A DNA stretch of 64,000 nt from Clostridia bacterium (GTDB lineage Bacteria > Bacillota > Clostridia > Lachnospirales > Lachnospiraceae), in contig CAJTEN010000015.1 of NCBI GenBank assembly GCA_910575245.1, forward strand, positions 1-64,000, written 5' to 3'. Below are positions 1 to 8,176 of the stretch, one piece after another. Below the pieces are notes generated by a model. That model saw nothing but the letters and a program-made list of their open reading frames with translations. It was not told where the DNA came from and did no database searches. Both the position numbers and the translations under genes were made by a program. Each line of letters begins with the position of its first letter. The stretch's first letter is position 1.

Positions 1-97
1 ATGAAAAAGACCTTCAGGCGGAAAGTGCTGAAAAATAAGAGCGCAAAATGCATCCATATGTTTATTCATAGATGCAACAGCGCAGAAAGAGGCAGAT

Positions 98-421
98 ATG
101 AAGGAAAATAATAACACAACCAACACAATCAATGCAGGCGGCATGAGCATTAAAGTAACTGTAACCCCTATGAAGGAACAGGAGGGCTGCCTTAAGGCAA
201 ACGCATCCATCATCCTGAATGACGTATTTAAAGTGACCGGAATCCGTATCGGCATCTCCCAGAAAGGCAATGTATTTGTTTCCATGCCGGACTACAAGAC
301 CGGGCGTCTTGATGATAACGGAAAGGACATCTATCAGGATATCGCTTACCCTGTGACAAGGCAGTTCCGACAGGAATTATATGATGAGATTGTGAAGGAA
401 TTTAATGCTGTCATGGAATAG
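98..421 (+). CDS. SpoVG-family protein
   Basis: A 107-residue protein. Residues about 16-105 look like the SpoVG fold: an early Val-Thr-Val strand, the KANASIILNDVFKVTGIRI segment, a VFVSMPDYKTG segment and IAYPVT near the C-terminus. SpoVG proteins are small nucleic-acid-binding regulators. Copies with N-terminal extensions, as here, are common in clostridial mobile elements, so this may be the tail of an element lying to the left; that is inference. An ATG preceded by AGGCAGAT supports the start. The 97 bases before it hold only a short open frame from base 1, which could be an upstream gene end but cannot be named. Confidence 0.8.
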   Translation: MKENNNTTNTINAGGMSIKVTVTPMKEQEGCLKANASIILNDVFKVTGIRIGISQKGNVFVSMPDYKTGRLDDNGKDIYQDIAYPVTRQFRQELYDEIVKEFNAVME

Positions 422-833
422 AGAGGACAGCCAATTGGAAAAGGAGAATGAGAGAGATATGATAAAACATAGTTTCGCTGTATACTTTAATTTGTAAAAT
501 AAGTTTGTTGCATATGCGATATGGGAAGACTAGCTGAAAGGTACTGGAAAACCATGCCTTTCAGTTACTTTTGTTGTAAACAGCTTGTAATGAAAAGCGA
601 ACTGCTCTTACAAATTTGCCAATAAACTTAATAAGGTGCAAGATTTTAAGAGAATATTTCATTGAAATTAGAGTTTTTAAAATATATTATGTGTTTATGC
701 ATTAGAGCGAAAAAGAGGTCATTCGACTGTCGTCAAAATAGAATTTATTTAATGGAATATTGGATATAATGACTGTTTAAGAAAATACGTCGGAAAGATT
801 CTTCTATCACATTTCTCATATATGAAGGAAATA
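422..833. other. AT-rich intergenic region
   Basis: About 500 bases separate the SpoVG-like gene from the response regulator. I see one terminator-like hairpin near 534-573 and the regulated promoter from 834. The rest has no convincing gene on either strand; the short minus-strand frame at 749-931 has no ribosome binding site and no family resemblance. Confidence 0.5.
534..573 (+). terminator. Rho-independent-type terminator
   Basis: CTGAAAGG at 534-541 pairs with CCTTTCAG at 557-564, with a further inner TGG/CCA pairing, followed by the T-rich TTACTTTTGTT. It probably ends the transcript carrying the SpoVG-like gene. Confidence 0.55.
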
Positions 834-883
834 TCAATAATTGTTGAAGTAAGGTTGAAGAAAAGTTGAAAAAAGTCTAATAT
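834..883 (+). promoter_or_regulatory. Autoregulated promoter with response-regulator box
   Basis: The palindrome TCAATAATTGTTGA lies at 834-847. TTGA-type hexamers start at 844, 855 and 866, giving an exact 11-bp period. The middle one, TTGAAG at 855-860, can act as -35, with 17 bp to TAATAT at 878-883. The same layout recurs at 2729-2778 and 5184-5233 with identical spacings. OmpR-class regulators usually bind direct repeats with about one helical turn between them, so binding by the adjacent regulator is the natural inference. Confidence 0.7.
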
Positions 884-929
884 GCTATAGATGGGCAGCA
901 GTTTATAAAACCGGAGAGGACTGATATAC

Positions 930-1601
930 ATGCTGAAAATATTGATTGCAGAAGATGATCGGGAATTGAGACAGCTTTTTGGTCATGTTCTTATAAAAAA
1001 TGGATATACGGTAAAAGGAGTATCAAACGGTAAGGAGGCTCTTGAAGCGCTGAACAGCAACTATTATGATTTGCTGATCTCTGACATTATGATGCCGCAG
1101 ATGGATGGGTTTGAACTTGTACGCTCCCTGCGGGAAGCAGGGAATATGACACCGGTACTGATGATTACCGCCAGAGAAGCTTTTGATGATATGAGGACGG
1201 GGTTTCAGTCAGGGACAGATGATTATATGGTAAAACCAGTAAATGTCAATGAGATGGTACTTCGCGTGGGTGCCCTGCTCAGGCGGGCGCAGATGATCAA
1301 TGAGCGCCGTCAGGTTCTGGGAAATACTATATTAGAATGTGATTCCCTTACGGTGACAACAGAGAATGGGAATATGGTCCTTCCGCAGAAGGAATTTATG
1401 CTGTTGTATAAAATGGCTTCCTTTCCGGGCAGGATTTTTACAAGACAGCAGTTAATGGATGATATATGGGGATATGATACGGATAGTGATACGCATACGG
1501 TAGATGTCCACATCGGAAGACTCAGGGACAGGTTTAAAGACAGTACAGATTTTAAAATTGTGACCATGCGTGGCATCGGGTATAAGGTGACAAAATTATG
1601 A
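930..1601 (+). CDS. OmpR-family response regulator
   Basis: 223 residues. The receiver domain (about 1-120) has acidic residues in AEDD near the start, the phosphoacceptor Asp near residue 52 in LISDIMMP, Thr in MITA and Lys in MVKPV. A winged-helix DNA-binding domain (about 130-222) ends in MRGIGYKV, typical of the OmpR/PhoB class. It overlaps the kinase gene by 4 bases (ATGA), so the two are co-translated. Its promoter carries 11-bp direct repeats that also occur before two downstream units, suggesting autoregulation and a local regulon in lipid or envelope stress. Pfam-level assignment is secure; the signal is unknown. Confidence 0.93.
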   Translation: MLKILIAEDDRELRQLFGHVLIKNGYTVKGVSNGKEALEALNSNYYDLLISDIMMPQMDGFELVRSLREAGNMTPVLMITAREAFDDMRTGFQSGTDDYMVKPVNVNEMVLRVGALLRRAQMINERRQVLGNTILECDSLTVTTENGNMVLPQKEFMLLYKMASFPGRIFTRQQLMDDIWGYDTDSDTHTVDVHIGRLRDRFKDSTDFKIVTMRGIGYKVTKL

Positions 1602-2638
1602 AAGAAAAAAGACGCACTCATTTATCACTGAGGATACGTTTTACGTTGCTCGTCATAATAGAAATGGTAGTGATTGCACTCATTTCAGAGATAGTGACAT
1701 CGCTGCTTGGGAAATATTTTGATATCAGTATTCAAATACCGGGTGCTGTCTGGGCGGTTCTGATCAGCGTAGTGCTTGGCAGTGCTGTCACTACTTTTCT
1801 AGGCAAAAAGATTTTTGATCCTATTCAAAAACTTGGCGAAGCAATGAGCAGGGTTGCCGACGGTAATTTTGAAATCAGGCTGGACGATAAATGCGGATTT
1901 AGGGAAATCCAGGAAATCTATAATAATTTTAATTTGATGACACGCGAACTGCAATCAACGGAAATCCTGCAGACAGACTTTGTGTCAAATGTGTCGCATG
2001 AATTTAAGACGCCTATTAATGCGATAGAAGGATATGCAACACTCCTGCAGGATGAGGAAAATCCCTTGACAGATGAACAGTCTCAATATGTTGGGAAAAT
2101 ATTGTTCAATACAAAGAGACTCTCAAAACTTGTCGGAAATATCCTGTTGCTTTCCAAAGTTGATAACCAGACGATCCAGACGAAGCAGGTTACATTCCGC
2201 ATTGACGAACAGATCCGGCAGTCGGTTGTATTGTTGGAAGCGGAGTGGACAAAAAAAGAGATAGATTTTGATGTGGATCTGGAAGTGGCAGAATATACAG
2301 GAAACGAAAATCTCATGCTTCATGTATGGAACAATCTGCTTGGAAATGCGATCAAGTTTAGTCCGCAGAATGGATTCATAGGTATTAAGCTGATAAAGAA
2401 AGACGGTAGAATTATTTATACAATTACAGATAATGGGCCAGGCATCCCGGAAGATATGCAGAAGCATATTTTTGACCGTTTCTATCAAAGTGACAGTTCC
2501 CACAAAGAGGAAGGCAACGGACTCGGGCTTGCGCTTGTAAAGCAGATCATAGAGCAGTCCGGCGGAGAAGTCGGGGTGGAAAATAAGGCAGGCGGGGGAT
2601 GTCAGTTTACCGTTACTTTATTTGAGCCGACTCATTAA
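1598..2638 (+). CDS. Membrane sensor histidine kinase
   Basis: 346 residues. Two membrane segments (about 12-37 and 46-68) enclose almost no extracellular loop, followed by a HAMP linker, HisKA with phosphoacceptor His near 134 in SHEFKTP, and HATPase with N-box NNLLGNAIKF, G1 DNGPGIP and G2 GNGLGLAL. The very short outside loop resembles intramembrane-sensing kinases that respond to envelope attack, often with transporters; that function is inference. It is the partner of the preceding regulator. Its last 25 or so codons are duplicated in a broken form at 3.64-3.71 kb. Confidence 0.92.
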   Translation: MKEKRRTHLSLRIRFTLLVIIEMVVIALISEIVTSLLGKYFDISIQIPGAVWAVLISVVLGSAVTTFLGKKIFDPIQKLGEAMSRVADGNFEIRLDDKCGFREIQEIYNNFNLMTRELQSTEILQTDFVSNVSHEFKTPINAIEGYATLLQDEENPLTDEQSQYVGKILFNTKRLSKLVGNILLLSKVDNQTIQTKQVTFRIDEQIRQSVVLLEAEWTKKEIDFDVDLEVAEYTGNENLMLHVWNNLLGNAIKFSPQNGFIGIKLIKKDGRIIYTITDNGPGIPEDMQKHIFDRFYQSDSSHKEEGNGLGLALVKQIIEQSGGEVGVENKAGGGCQFTVTLFEPTH

Positions 2639-2676
2639 GATAAACAGTAACAGAGTCTGAAAAATAGCAGAGCGGA

Positions 2677-2716
2677 GCATCCGATACCGTGTTCATACAG
2701 TATCGGATGCTTTTTT
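2677..2716 (+). terminator. Strong Rho-independent terminator
   Basis: GCATCCGATAC at 2677-2687 pairs with GTATCGGATGC at 2700-2710, followed by six T. A near copy sits at 5131-5170, and both copies are followed by the same promoter, so terminator plus promoter were duplicated as one block. Confidence 0.9.
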
Positions 2717-2728
2717 GTGGATTAAACA

Positions 2729-2778
2729 TCAACAATTATTGATATTGAATTGAAGTTGGGTTGTACTTTCAATAATAT
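2729..2778 (+). promoter_or_regulatory. Second copy of the regulated promoter
   Basis: TCAACAATTATTGA at 2729-2742 is the reverse complement of the box at 834-847. TTGATA, TTGAAG and TTGTAC start at 2739, 2750 and 2761. The -35 TTGAAG (2750) is 17 bp from TAATAT (2773-2778). It drives the CmpB-like membrane gene at 2902. Confidence 0.7.
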
Positions 2779-2901
2779 ACTGTTTGTTGTGGAGTAATAA
2801 TGTTACTATTCTCAGTCGAAATGTGCATATACTGCGCATTTACGATCCGGTACAGTAAATTGTAACGTAATGATAACAAAGCAGGAAGGAAGAGGGCAGA
2901 T

Positions 2902-3582
2902 ATGGTTGATGTTATGGCGCTTGGTATGATTGTTTCTGTTGTTTCATTTTTAGGGTTTGTTGTTGAAAATATATGGCTTGCAGCAATAAAAGGATATATG
3001 GATAACAGGGGCATGAGATTTCCGTTTTTGATTGGATACGGAGTTGCGGTTTTGACGATTTATATGATATTTGGGACACCTGGAAAGCTATGGTTTTTTG
3101 GAAAAGCCATTCAGGTGCAAAACAGAATAATAAAATTATTTATTTACCTTGCAGAGGTAATGTTATGTGTTTGCATAGGTGAAATCCTGTTGGGGACTTT
3201 CGTAGAAAAAACCTGCCATTTTCACTGGTGGGATTATTCTGAACTTCCTTTGCATATTACACGTTATACATCAATACCGACAAGTATCATATATTCGATT
3301 TTAATTACGGTTTTTATGGAAATATTTTTTAGTCCGCTTTACAGATTTTTCCGGAAACTGAATTCTACTGTTCTATGTGTAGTAACAGTTTTGTCATTAA
3401 CACTTATGATAAGTGATTTTATATGTAATGCGTGCAGGATGTATAGAAGGCAGGGAATAGTCAGAATATGGAAAATTAGTATTGGAAAACAGAATGTATT
3501 AAGTAAAAACGAAAGTACCGGTACGGTTAAGCATTGCCAAAAGAAACAGGAAAGACAAAGAATGTTTGTGAAGAAAGCTTGA
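2902..3582 (+). CDS. CmpB-like multi-pass membrane protein
   Basis: 226 residues with about five hydrophobic helices. FVVENIW near residue 20, RGMRFPFLIGYG near residue 40 and HFHWWDYS near residue 110 resemble the putative ABC-transporter type IV (CmpB, PF06541) family, whose biochemical role is unknown to me. A GAAGAGGG ribosome site precedes the ATG. The last 45 or so residues are very basic and unlike a membrane protein, so the natural C-terminus may have been replaced where the chimeric remnant at 3588 begins. It has its own copy of the regulated promoter, linking it to the first two-component system. Confidence 0.7.
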   Translation: MVDVMALGMIVSVVSFLGFVVENIWLAAIKGYMDNRGMRFPFLIGYGVAVLTIYMIFGTPGKLWFFGKAIQVQNRIIKLFIYLAEVMLCVCIGEILLGTFVEKTCHFHWWDYSELPLHITRYTSIPTSIIYSILITVFMEIFFSPLYRFFRKLNSTVLCVVTVLSLTLMISDFICNACRMYRRQGIVRIWKISIGKQNVLSKNESTGTVKHCQKKQERQRMFVKKA

Positions 3583-3587
3583 GACCG

Positions 3588-3710
3588 GATTCTGTTGCCT
3601 GCGACAGGGCATATATAATTGTAGGTTTAGCCGGAGAAGAAGTGGATGTGGAAAATGTTCCAGGCGGGGGATGTCAGTTTACTGTTACTTTATTTGAGAA
3701 GACCCGTTAA
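3588..3710 (+). pseudogene. Chimeric remnant: PLD fragment joined to kinase tail
   Basis: One open frame of 40 codons has two origins. The first third reads DSVACDRAYII, matching DTVSCDRAYII of the phospholipase-D gene at 6.7 kb. The rest reads GEEVDVEN then GGGCQFTVTLFE, matching the last codons of the histidine kinase ending at 2638, and stops at the same place. No start codon or ribosome site belongs to it. It is the scar of a deletion between duplicated copies of the two genes, and shows that this locus was once larger or repeated. Confidence 0.75.
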
Positions 3711-3758
3711 GACAAATAATAAAGTTTGAAGAAGATTAGATAAGGAGATTATTAAGAA

Positions 3759-5117
3759 ATGCCATTGGTGAGCATTATCGTTCCGATTTATAATGCCGGG
3801 GAAACGATTGATCGGTGCATAAACAGTATCCTGAACCAGAAATACAAGGATTTTGAATTGATATTATTAAATGACGGAAGCACAGATGATTCTGGAATAC
3901 TCTGTGATGCTTATGCAGAAAAAGATATGCGTATTCAGGTGCTGCATAAAGAGAATTCGGGAGTTTCCGATACCCGGAACAGGGGAATTGCAATGGCAAG
4001 AGGTGAATATTTGCAATTTTTGGACAGCGATGACTGGATTACACCGGATGCCACAAGTTTATTTGTGCGTGCAGCCACAGAGAATGAATGCGATATGGTC
4101 ATTGCTGATTTTTACAGAGTGGTTGGAGAGCGTGTTTCACAAAAGGGAAGTATTGAAGAAGAAGGCATTATGAAACGTGTGGATTATGCTGCTAATATGA
4201 TGCAGAAACCAGCAGATTTTTATTATGGAGTTTTGTGGAATAAATTATATAAACGCTCCATTATAGAACAATATCAATTAAAAATGGACAGTTCCATTAG
4301 CTGGTGTGAAGATTTTATGTTTAATCTGGAATATGTCCGACATACCCATACAATTTATGCATTAAAGATACCGGTGTATTATTATGTAAAGACAAAGGGG
4401 TCTTTAGTTTCACAGGGAATCAGCATGAAAAAGACGATTCAGATGAAACGTACAGTTTTTGCACACTACAATGATTTTTACAAGGATGTTTTTGATGATA
4501 CAGACTACGAAAAAAGAAAAGGTCAGGTATATCGGTTTCTGTTCGATGCTGCCAGTGACGGGAGCGTATCTCCTTTAGGTATACCAGGAAATTACAGATT
4601 GGGTAACGAGAGAACGAATGTGAGCGAAGGCGTACAGGAAGGGGAGGGGATTTTCTTTAACATTTTCAGAGAAAGAAAGCTGCAGGAAAAACTGTTTGAC
4701 ATAGTGGCGCTGCGAAATGACTTAACAACTGTTGATGTGAAGGTGTTGTACTATTTAAGCCAGCCCCATGAAAATTGTACATTTAAAGAGATGGCAGATA
4801 TCCTAAGTATTTCCAAAAGGGGACTGACTATATCAATCCAAAGGCTGCTTGCAAAGGAAATGGTTGCCATATTGGAGAAAGACCGGGTAAAAGCAAAAAG
4901 TAGAATAAAGGAAAAGCGGCAGGAGGATAAACAGAAAGCAAATGCTAAGGAATATGCGGTGACACAGGAAGCGGAAAATGTTTTGTCGGAGATGCTGTTT
5001 GTATTATGTGATTTTGAACAGATTCAATATGAAGGGTTTTCACAGGAGGAAATAGAGATATATGAAAAACTGAATGAGAAAAGAAGGCGAAATATACAGG
5101 AGGCACTCAAAGAGTGA
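3759..5117 (+). CDS. Family 2 glycosyltransferase with C-terminal winged helix
   Basis: 452 residues. The N-terminal half is a GT-A glycosyltransferase: VSIIVPIYNA at residue 4, then LLNDGSTDDSG, and the nucleotide/metal motif DSDDW near residue 89. From about residue 310 (ALRNDLTTVDVKVLYYL) it resembles a MarR-like winged helix, followed by a Lys/Glu-rich coiled stretch to the end. No membrane segment is obvious. It may glycosylate a lipid or wall precursor and also bind DNA, but both are inferred from sequence type. It lies between the chimeric remnant and a terminator, and its promoter is not clear. Confidence 0.8.
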   Translation: MPLVSIIVPIYNAGETIDRCINSILNQKYKDFELILLNDGSTDDSGILCDAYAEKDMRIQVLHKENSGVSDTRNRGIAMARGEYLQFLDSDDWITPDATSLFVRAATENECDMVIADFYRVVGERVSQKGSIEEEGIMKRVDYAANMMQKPADFYYGVLWNKLYKRSIIEQYQLKMDSSISWCEDFMFNLEYVRHTHTIYALKIPVYYYVKTKGSLVSQGISMKKTIQMKRTVFAHYNDFYKDVFDDTDYEKRKGQVYRFLFDAASDGSVSPLGIPGNYRLGNERTNVSEGVQEGEGIFFNIFRERKLQEKLFDIVALRNDLTTVDVKVLYYLSQPHENCTFKEMADILSISKRGLTISIQRLLAKEMVAILEKDRVKAKSRIKEKRQEDKQKANAKEYAVTQEAENVLSEMLFVLCDFEQIQYEGFSQEEIEIYEKLNEKRRRNIQEALKE

Positions 5118-5130
5118 ATGCTAGTGCGAA

Positions 5131-5170
5131 GCGTCCGATACCATGTTCATATAGGATCGGATGCTTTTTT
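5131..5170 (+). terminator. Rho-independent terminator, copy of the one at 2677
   Basis: GCGTCCGAT at 5131-5139 pairs with ATCGGATGC at 5156-5164 (one G-T pair), followed by six T. It ends the glycosyltransferase transcript. Confidence 0.85.
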
Positions 5171-5183
5171 GTGGCAGCAAACT

Positions 5184-5233
5184 TCAACAATTATTGACGT
5201 TGAATTGAAGTTGGGTTGTACTTTCAATAATAT
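5184..5233 (+). promoter_or_regulatory. Third copy of the regulated promoter
   Basis: TCAACAATTATTGA at 5184-5197. TTGACG, TTGAAG and TTGTAC start at 5194, 5205 and 5216. The -35 TTGAAG (5205) is 17 bp from TAATAT (5228-5233). It drives the phosphatidyltransferase at 5281 and probably the genes through 7970. Confidence 0.7.
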
Positions 5234-5280
5234 ACTGTCCATTATGAACAAATAATAACGAAACAGGAAGGGAGGCCAAT

Positions 5281-5841
5281 ATGTGTTCTGAAAACCAATT
5301 TGAAAAAAAGATATTTACGATTCCTAATCTTTTATCTGCATTCCGCTTACTTTTGATTCCGGTTTTTGTTTGGGCTTATTGCATTAAGAAAGCATATCTA
5401 TTGACCGCAGGTGTATTGTTATTGTCTGGGCTGACTGATATGGCAGATGGTTTTATCGCCCGGCGTTTCCATATGATAAGTGATTTAGGAAAGATGTTGG
5501 ACCCGATAGCGGATAAGCTGACACAGGCAGCCATGCTTTTCTGTCTGGTAACACGTTTCCCGATGATGTGGTTTCCGCTAATCCTTCTCGCCGTAAAGGA
5601 AATATCTGTAGGAATTTCCTCTTTATTTGTCATCCGTAAATCAGGTGTTGTGACGGGAGCCGTCTGGCATGGCAAAGTGACGACTACACTGCTCTATATT
5701 ATGATGCTGATTCATTTAGTATGGTTTAATATTCCGAATATAGTATCCAATGCTATGATTGCCATATGCTTTGCCGTGATGCTGCTTTCAGGGGTATTGT
5801 ATGGACGGCGTAATATTAAGTTTCTTATTATGAAAGGATGA
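5281..5841 (+). CDS. CDP-alcohol phosphatidyltransferase (PgsA-like)
   Basis: 186 residues, multi-pass membrane enzyme. The family signature D-x2-DG-x2-AR-x8-9-G-x3-D-x3-D is complete at about residues 57-83 (DMADGFIARR followed by G, LD and AD). Such enzymes transfer a phosphatidyl group from CDP-diacylglycerol to an alcohol, typically glycerol-3-phosphate, in phospholipid synthesis. GGGAGG precedes the ATG. It overlaps the broken ABC exporter by 4 bases. With the PLD/cardiolipin-synthase-like enzyme downstream it suggests stress-controlled remodelling of anionic lipids; that link is inference. Confidence 0.88.
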   Translation: MCSENQFEKKIFTIPNLLSAFRLLLIPVFVWAYCIKKAYLLTAGVLLLSGLTDMADGFIARRFHMISDLGKMLDPIADKLTQAAMLFCLVTRFPMMWFPLILLAVKEISVGISSLFVIRKSGVVTGAVWHGKVTTTLLYIMMLIHLVWFNIPNIVSNAMIAICFAVMLLSGVLYGRRNIKFLIMKG

Positions 5842-6220
5842 CTAAAATGATAAAGCTGTTGAAACATATGAAGAAAAAAGAATGGATTATGGCCGGGATA
5901 TGCATGACTTTGGTGTTGGGACAGGTATATTTCGAACTGACCATGCCAGACTATATGAGCGATTTGGCTGTAATGGTGCAGACGCCCGGTTTTGCACAGT
6001 CAGAAATATGGGGTGTTGGATTAAGGATGCTCGGATGCGCGCTGGCAATTATCGGCGGCTGGTTTTCAGCACAGGTGGCGGCTGGTTTCAGCTATAGTAT
6101 CCGTTCAGAGTTTTTTTTAAAATATCTAATTTCGGCAAAGAGGAAATGGACCGGTTTTCTGTCCCGAGTCTTGTTATACGCATGACCAATGATATCCGGC
6201 AAGTTCAGATGCTGCTTACG
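5838..6220 (+). pseudogene. ABC exporter N-terminal remnant, frameshifted
   Basis: The first 90 or so residues match the N-terminal membrane domain of a type-IV-fold ABC exporter: helix near 17-33, TMPDYMSDLA, a second helix, then YSIRSEFF. After eight T at 6111-6118 the natural reading continues in another frame as KISNFGKEEMDRF, then SLVIRMTNDIRQVQM. One extra T would restore GEFFFK-ISNFGKEE in a single frame. The sequence then jumps into a DegV-like gene near 6220, so the ATPase domain and most of the membrane domain are lost. Not functional. Confidence 0.8.
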
Positions 6221-6559
6221 AAGAGGCGGCAGGATTCCGCATTTGATATTATTGGAAATGTGCTGAGTATAAAACCCATAATTGAATTGAAAGACAAAGT
6301 ATTGGTAAGATTAGGGATTGCAAGAGGAATCAGGAAAGGAAAAGAGCGTCTGTGGAAAGAGTACGAGGCAGAAGCAGTTGATACAGAGTGGCCGGTTTAT
6401 ATAGGTTATACCTATGACAGGGAAAAGGGGGAAACTTTCAGGAAAGAGACAGAGGAACGCTATAACCTGCCGGAATGCAGGGCATATGCAGTAAGCGGTG
6501 TGATAGGAACACATGTTGGTAAAAATTGTATTGCTATAGTTTTTGTTAGAAAAAAATAG
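6221..6559 (+). pseudogene. DegV-family C-terminal remnant
   Basis: Downstream of the exporter fragment the frame reads IIGNVLSIKPIIEL, then VYIGYTYD and VSGVIGTHVGKNCIAIVF, matching the C-terminal third of DegV-type fatty-acid-binding proteins (NVLxIKPI and IGTHVGPG regions). The N-terminal lobe is missing and the reading frame is continuous with the exporter fragment, so a deletion fused the two. If the internal ATG at 6146 were used, a 137-residue hybrid could be made; I judge that unlikely to be functional. Confidence 0.7.
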
Positions 6560-6566
6560 GGAATGT

Positions 6567-7970
6567 ATGAAAAAGATATTAAGAAGTTCTGTTGTTATAG
6601 TTTTATTATTCGCGTTATACATATTGGCTGGCATTATTCTGTCATATGGAAAACAGCCTGATATAAGCCAGGAATACCAGTCCGGATTTCGTGCTATGGA
6701 CTGTTATGCTGATACAGTTTCCTGTGACAGGGCGTATATTATTGAGGATAATGAGGAAGCTTTGCTGGAAAGGCTGAAGATGATAGAACAGGCAGAGGAC
6801 AGGGTAATCCTTTCAACGTTTGAGTTTCGGGCAGATGAAAGTGGGAAGGACATCCTTGCCGTGCTGCTTCAGGCGGCAAAAAGAGGAGTGGATATCAAAA
6901 TACTTGTAGATGGAGCGACGGCATTCCTGCAAATGGACAGGAATGAATACTTACACGCATTGGCTGCCATGGAGAATGTAGAGATCAAAGTATATAACAG
7001 GGTAAACATGCTTATGCCATGGAAGAGCATGGGGCGTCTTCATGATAAATATGTGATCGTGGACAATGACTTATATCTTTTAGGCGGAAGGAATACTTAT
7101 GACTATTTCCTTGGCGATAATGGTTACAAAAATTACGACAGGGATGTACTGGTGTATAGTACAAACCCGGAGCATCAAGAGAGTTCCATTTATCAGCTTG
7201 AGGCATACTTTGAATCTGTCTGGGGGATGGAAGAGTGTACGTTTTTTGAAAGCAGAAGAACAGAAAAGGTTTCAATGGCACAGGAGAAGCTGGAAGAACG
7301 TTATGAGAAAATAAGGAGAGAATATCCTGTGTTGGAAGAAACAACAGATTATGTAAGAATGACATTTGAAGTTAATAAAATTACTCTTCTGTCCAATCCG
7401 ACACATGTATATACAAAGGAGCCGACAGTATTTTATTCTCTGGTTGAAATAATGAAACAATCTAAAGGGGAGATTTTAATCCATACGCCCTATATCATAT
7501 GCAATGAGTGGATGTATGAGTCATTTCAGGAGATTTGTGACAGAAATCCGGATACATCATTATTGACAAATTCTGCGGCAAACAATGGAAATCCTTTTGG
7601 GGCTTCTGATTATTTGATAAATAAGGAAAGACTGGTGGATACGGGGCTGAATATTTATGAGTACGAAGGAGGCGTATCCTATCATGGGAAAAGCATTTCT
7701 GTTGGGAATCGGCTGTCAATTATTGGATCTTTTAATATGGATATGAGAAGTGTGTATCTTGATACGGAACTGATGCTTGTTATTGACAGTGAGGCAGTGA
7801 ACAGGCAATTAAGAGAAAATATGCAGGTATATGAAGCGGCGTCCGTAAAAGTTTTGGATAAAGAAAACTATGAAATTCCCGAAAATGTAAAACAACAAGA
7901 GATCAGCAAAAAAAATAAATGGAAGATTAATATACTTAAAATTTTTAACTGGTTTCGTTTTTTAATGTAA
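6567..7970 (+). CDS. Phospholipase D family / cardiolipin synthase-like enzyme
   Basis: About 467 residues from the ATG at 6567; a TTG eight codons upstream is less likely. An N-terminal membrane anchor (about 4-26) is followed by two PLD half-sites: HDKYVIVD with a following GGRN, and HGKSISVG with a following GSFNMD. Cardiolipin synthases use the paired HKD sites to join phosphatidyl groups. The first aspartate is present but the second site has Gly in its place, so activity may differ. It lies in the unit driven by the third regulated promoter. A fragment of a related gene sits at 3588. Confidence 0.85.
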   Translation: MKKILRSSVVIVLLFALYILAGIILSYGKQPDISQEYQSGFRAMDCYADTVSCDRAYIIEDNEEALLERLKMIEQAEDRVILSTFEFRADESGKDILAVLLQAAKRGVDIKILVDGATAFLQMDRNEYLHALAAMENVEIKVYNRVNMLMPWKSMGRLHDKYVIVDNDLYLLGGRNTYDYFLGDNGYKNYDRDVLVYSTNPEHQESSIYQLEAYFESVWGMEECTFFESRRTEKVSMAQEKLEERYEKIRREYPVLEETTDYVRMTFEVNKITLLSNPTHVYTKEPTVFYSLVEIMKQSKGEILIHTPYIICNEWMYESFQEICDRNPDTSLLTNSAANNGNPFGASDYLINKERLVDTGLNIYEYEGGVSYHGKSISVGNRLSIIGSFNMDMRSVYLDTELMLVIDSEAVNRQLRENMQVYEAASVKVLDKENYEIPENVKQQEISKKNKWKINILKIFNWFRFLM

Positions 7971-8115
7971 TCATATAAAAGTTTAAGCGTCGAAGTTTAG
8001 TGAACAGACAGGAAATGATGGAGAATAGATGAAATTATTGGACACTTTTATCCAAGTTGTTCAGTATACTACAACCTTGAATAGACTGTTTATTCTTTTT
8101 ACACAATTTCTATCT

Positions 8116-8121
8116 TATAAT
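8116..8121 (+). promoter_or_regulatory. Putative -10 of the GPH/GH51 operon
   Basis: TATAAT lies 56 bases before the likely start codon, with no good -35 at 17 bp, which suggests an activator-dependent promoter. A short inverted repeat, TTGGA at 8038-8042 and TCCAA at 8051-8055, lies upstream and might be an operator. Confidence 0.4.
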
Positions 8122-8176
8122 AAACCTATCAAAATACTCACATGTGATATTCAAAATAAAAACGGAGGAAGAAGTG

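Noticed and set aside
1..111. 36-codon frame from the first base
   Set aside because: Too short and truncated by the window edge; no ribosome site or family can be judged.
2123..2503. Minus-strand frames of 60-130 residues opposite kinase and glycosidase genes
   Set aside because: Typical antisense shadows without ribosome sites or domain patterns; the same applies throughout the window.
930..8000. Vancomycin-resistance (van) cluster
   Set aside because: The regulator/kinase pair is of the general OmpR type and no vanH, vanA/B-type ligase or vanX gene is present; the effectors are lipid and membrane genes.
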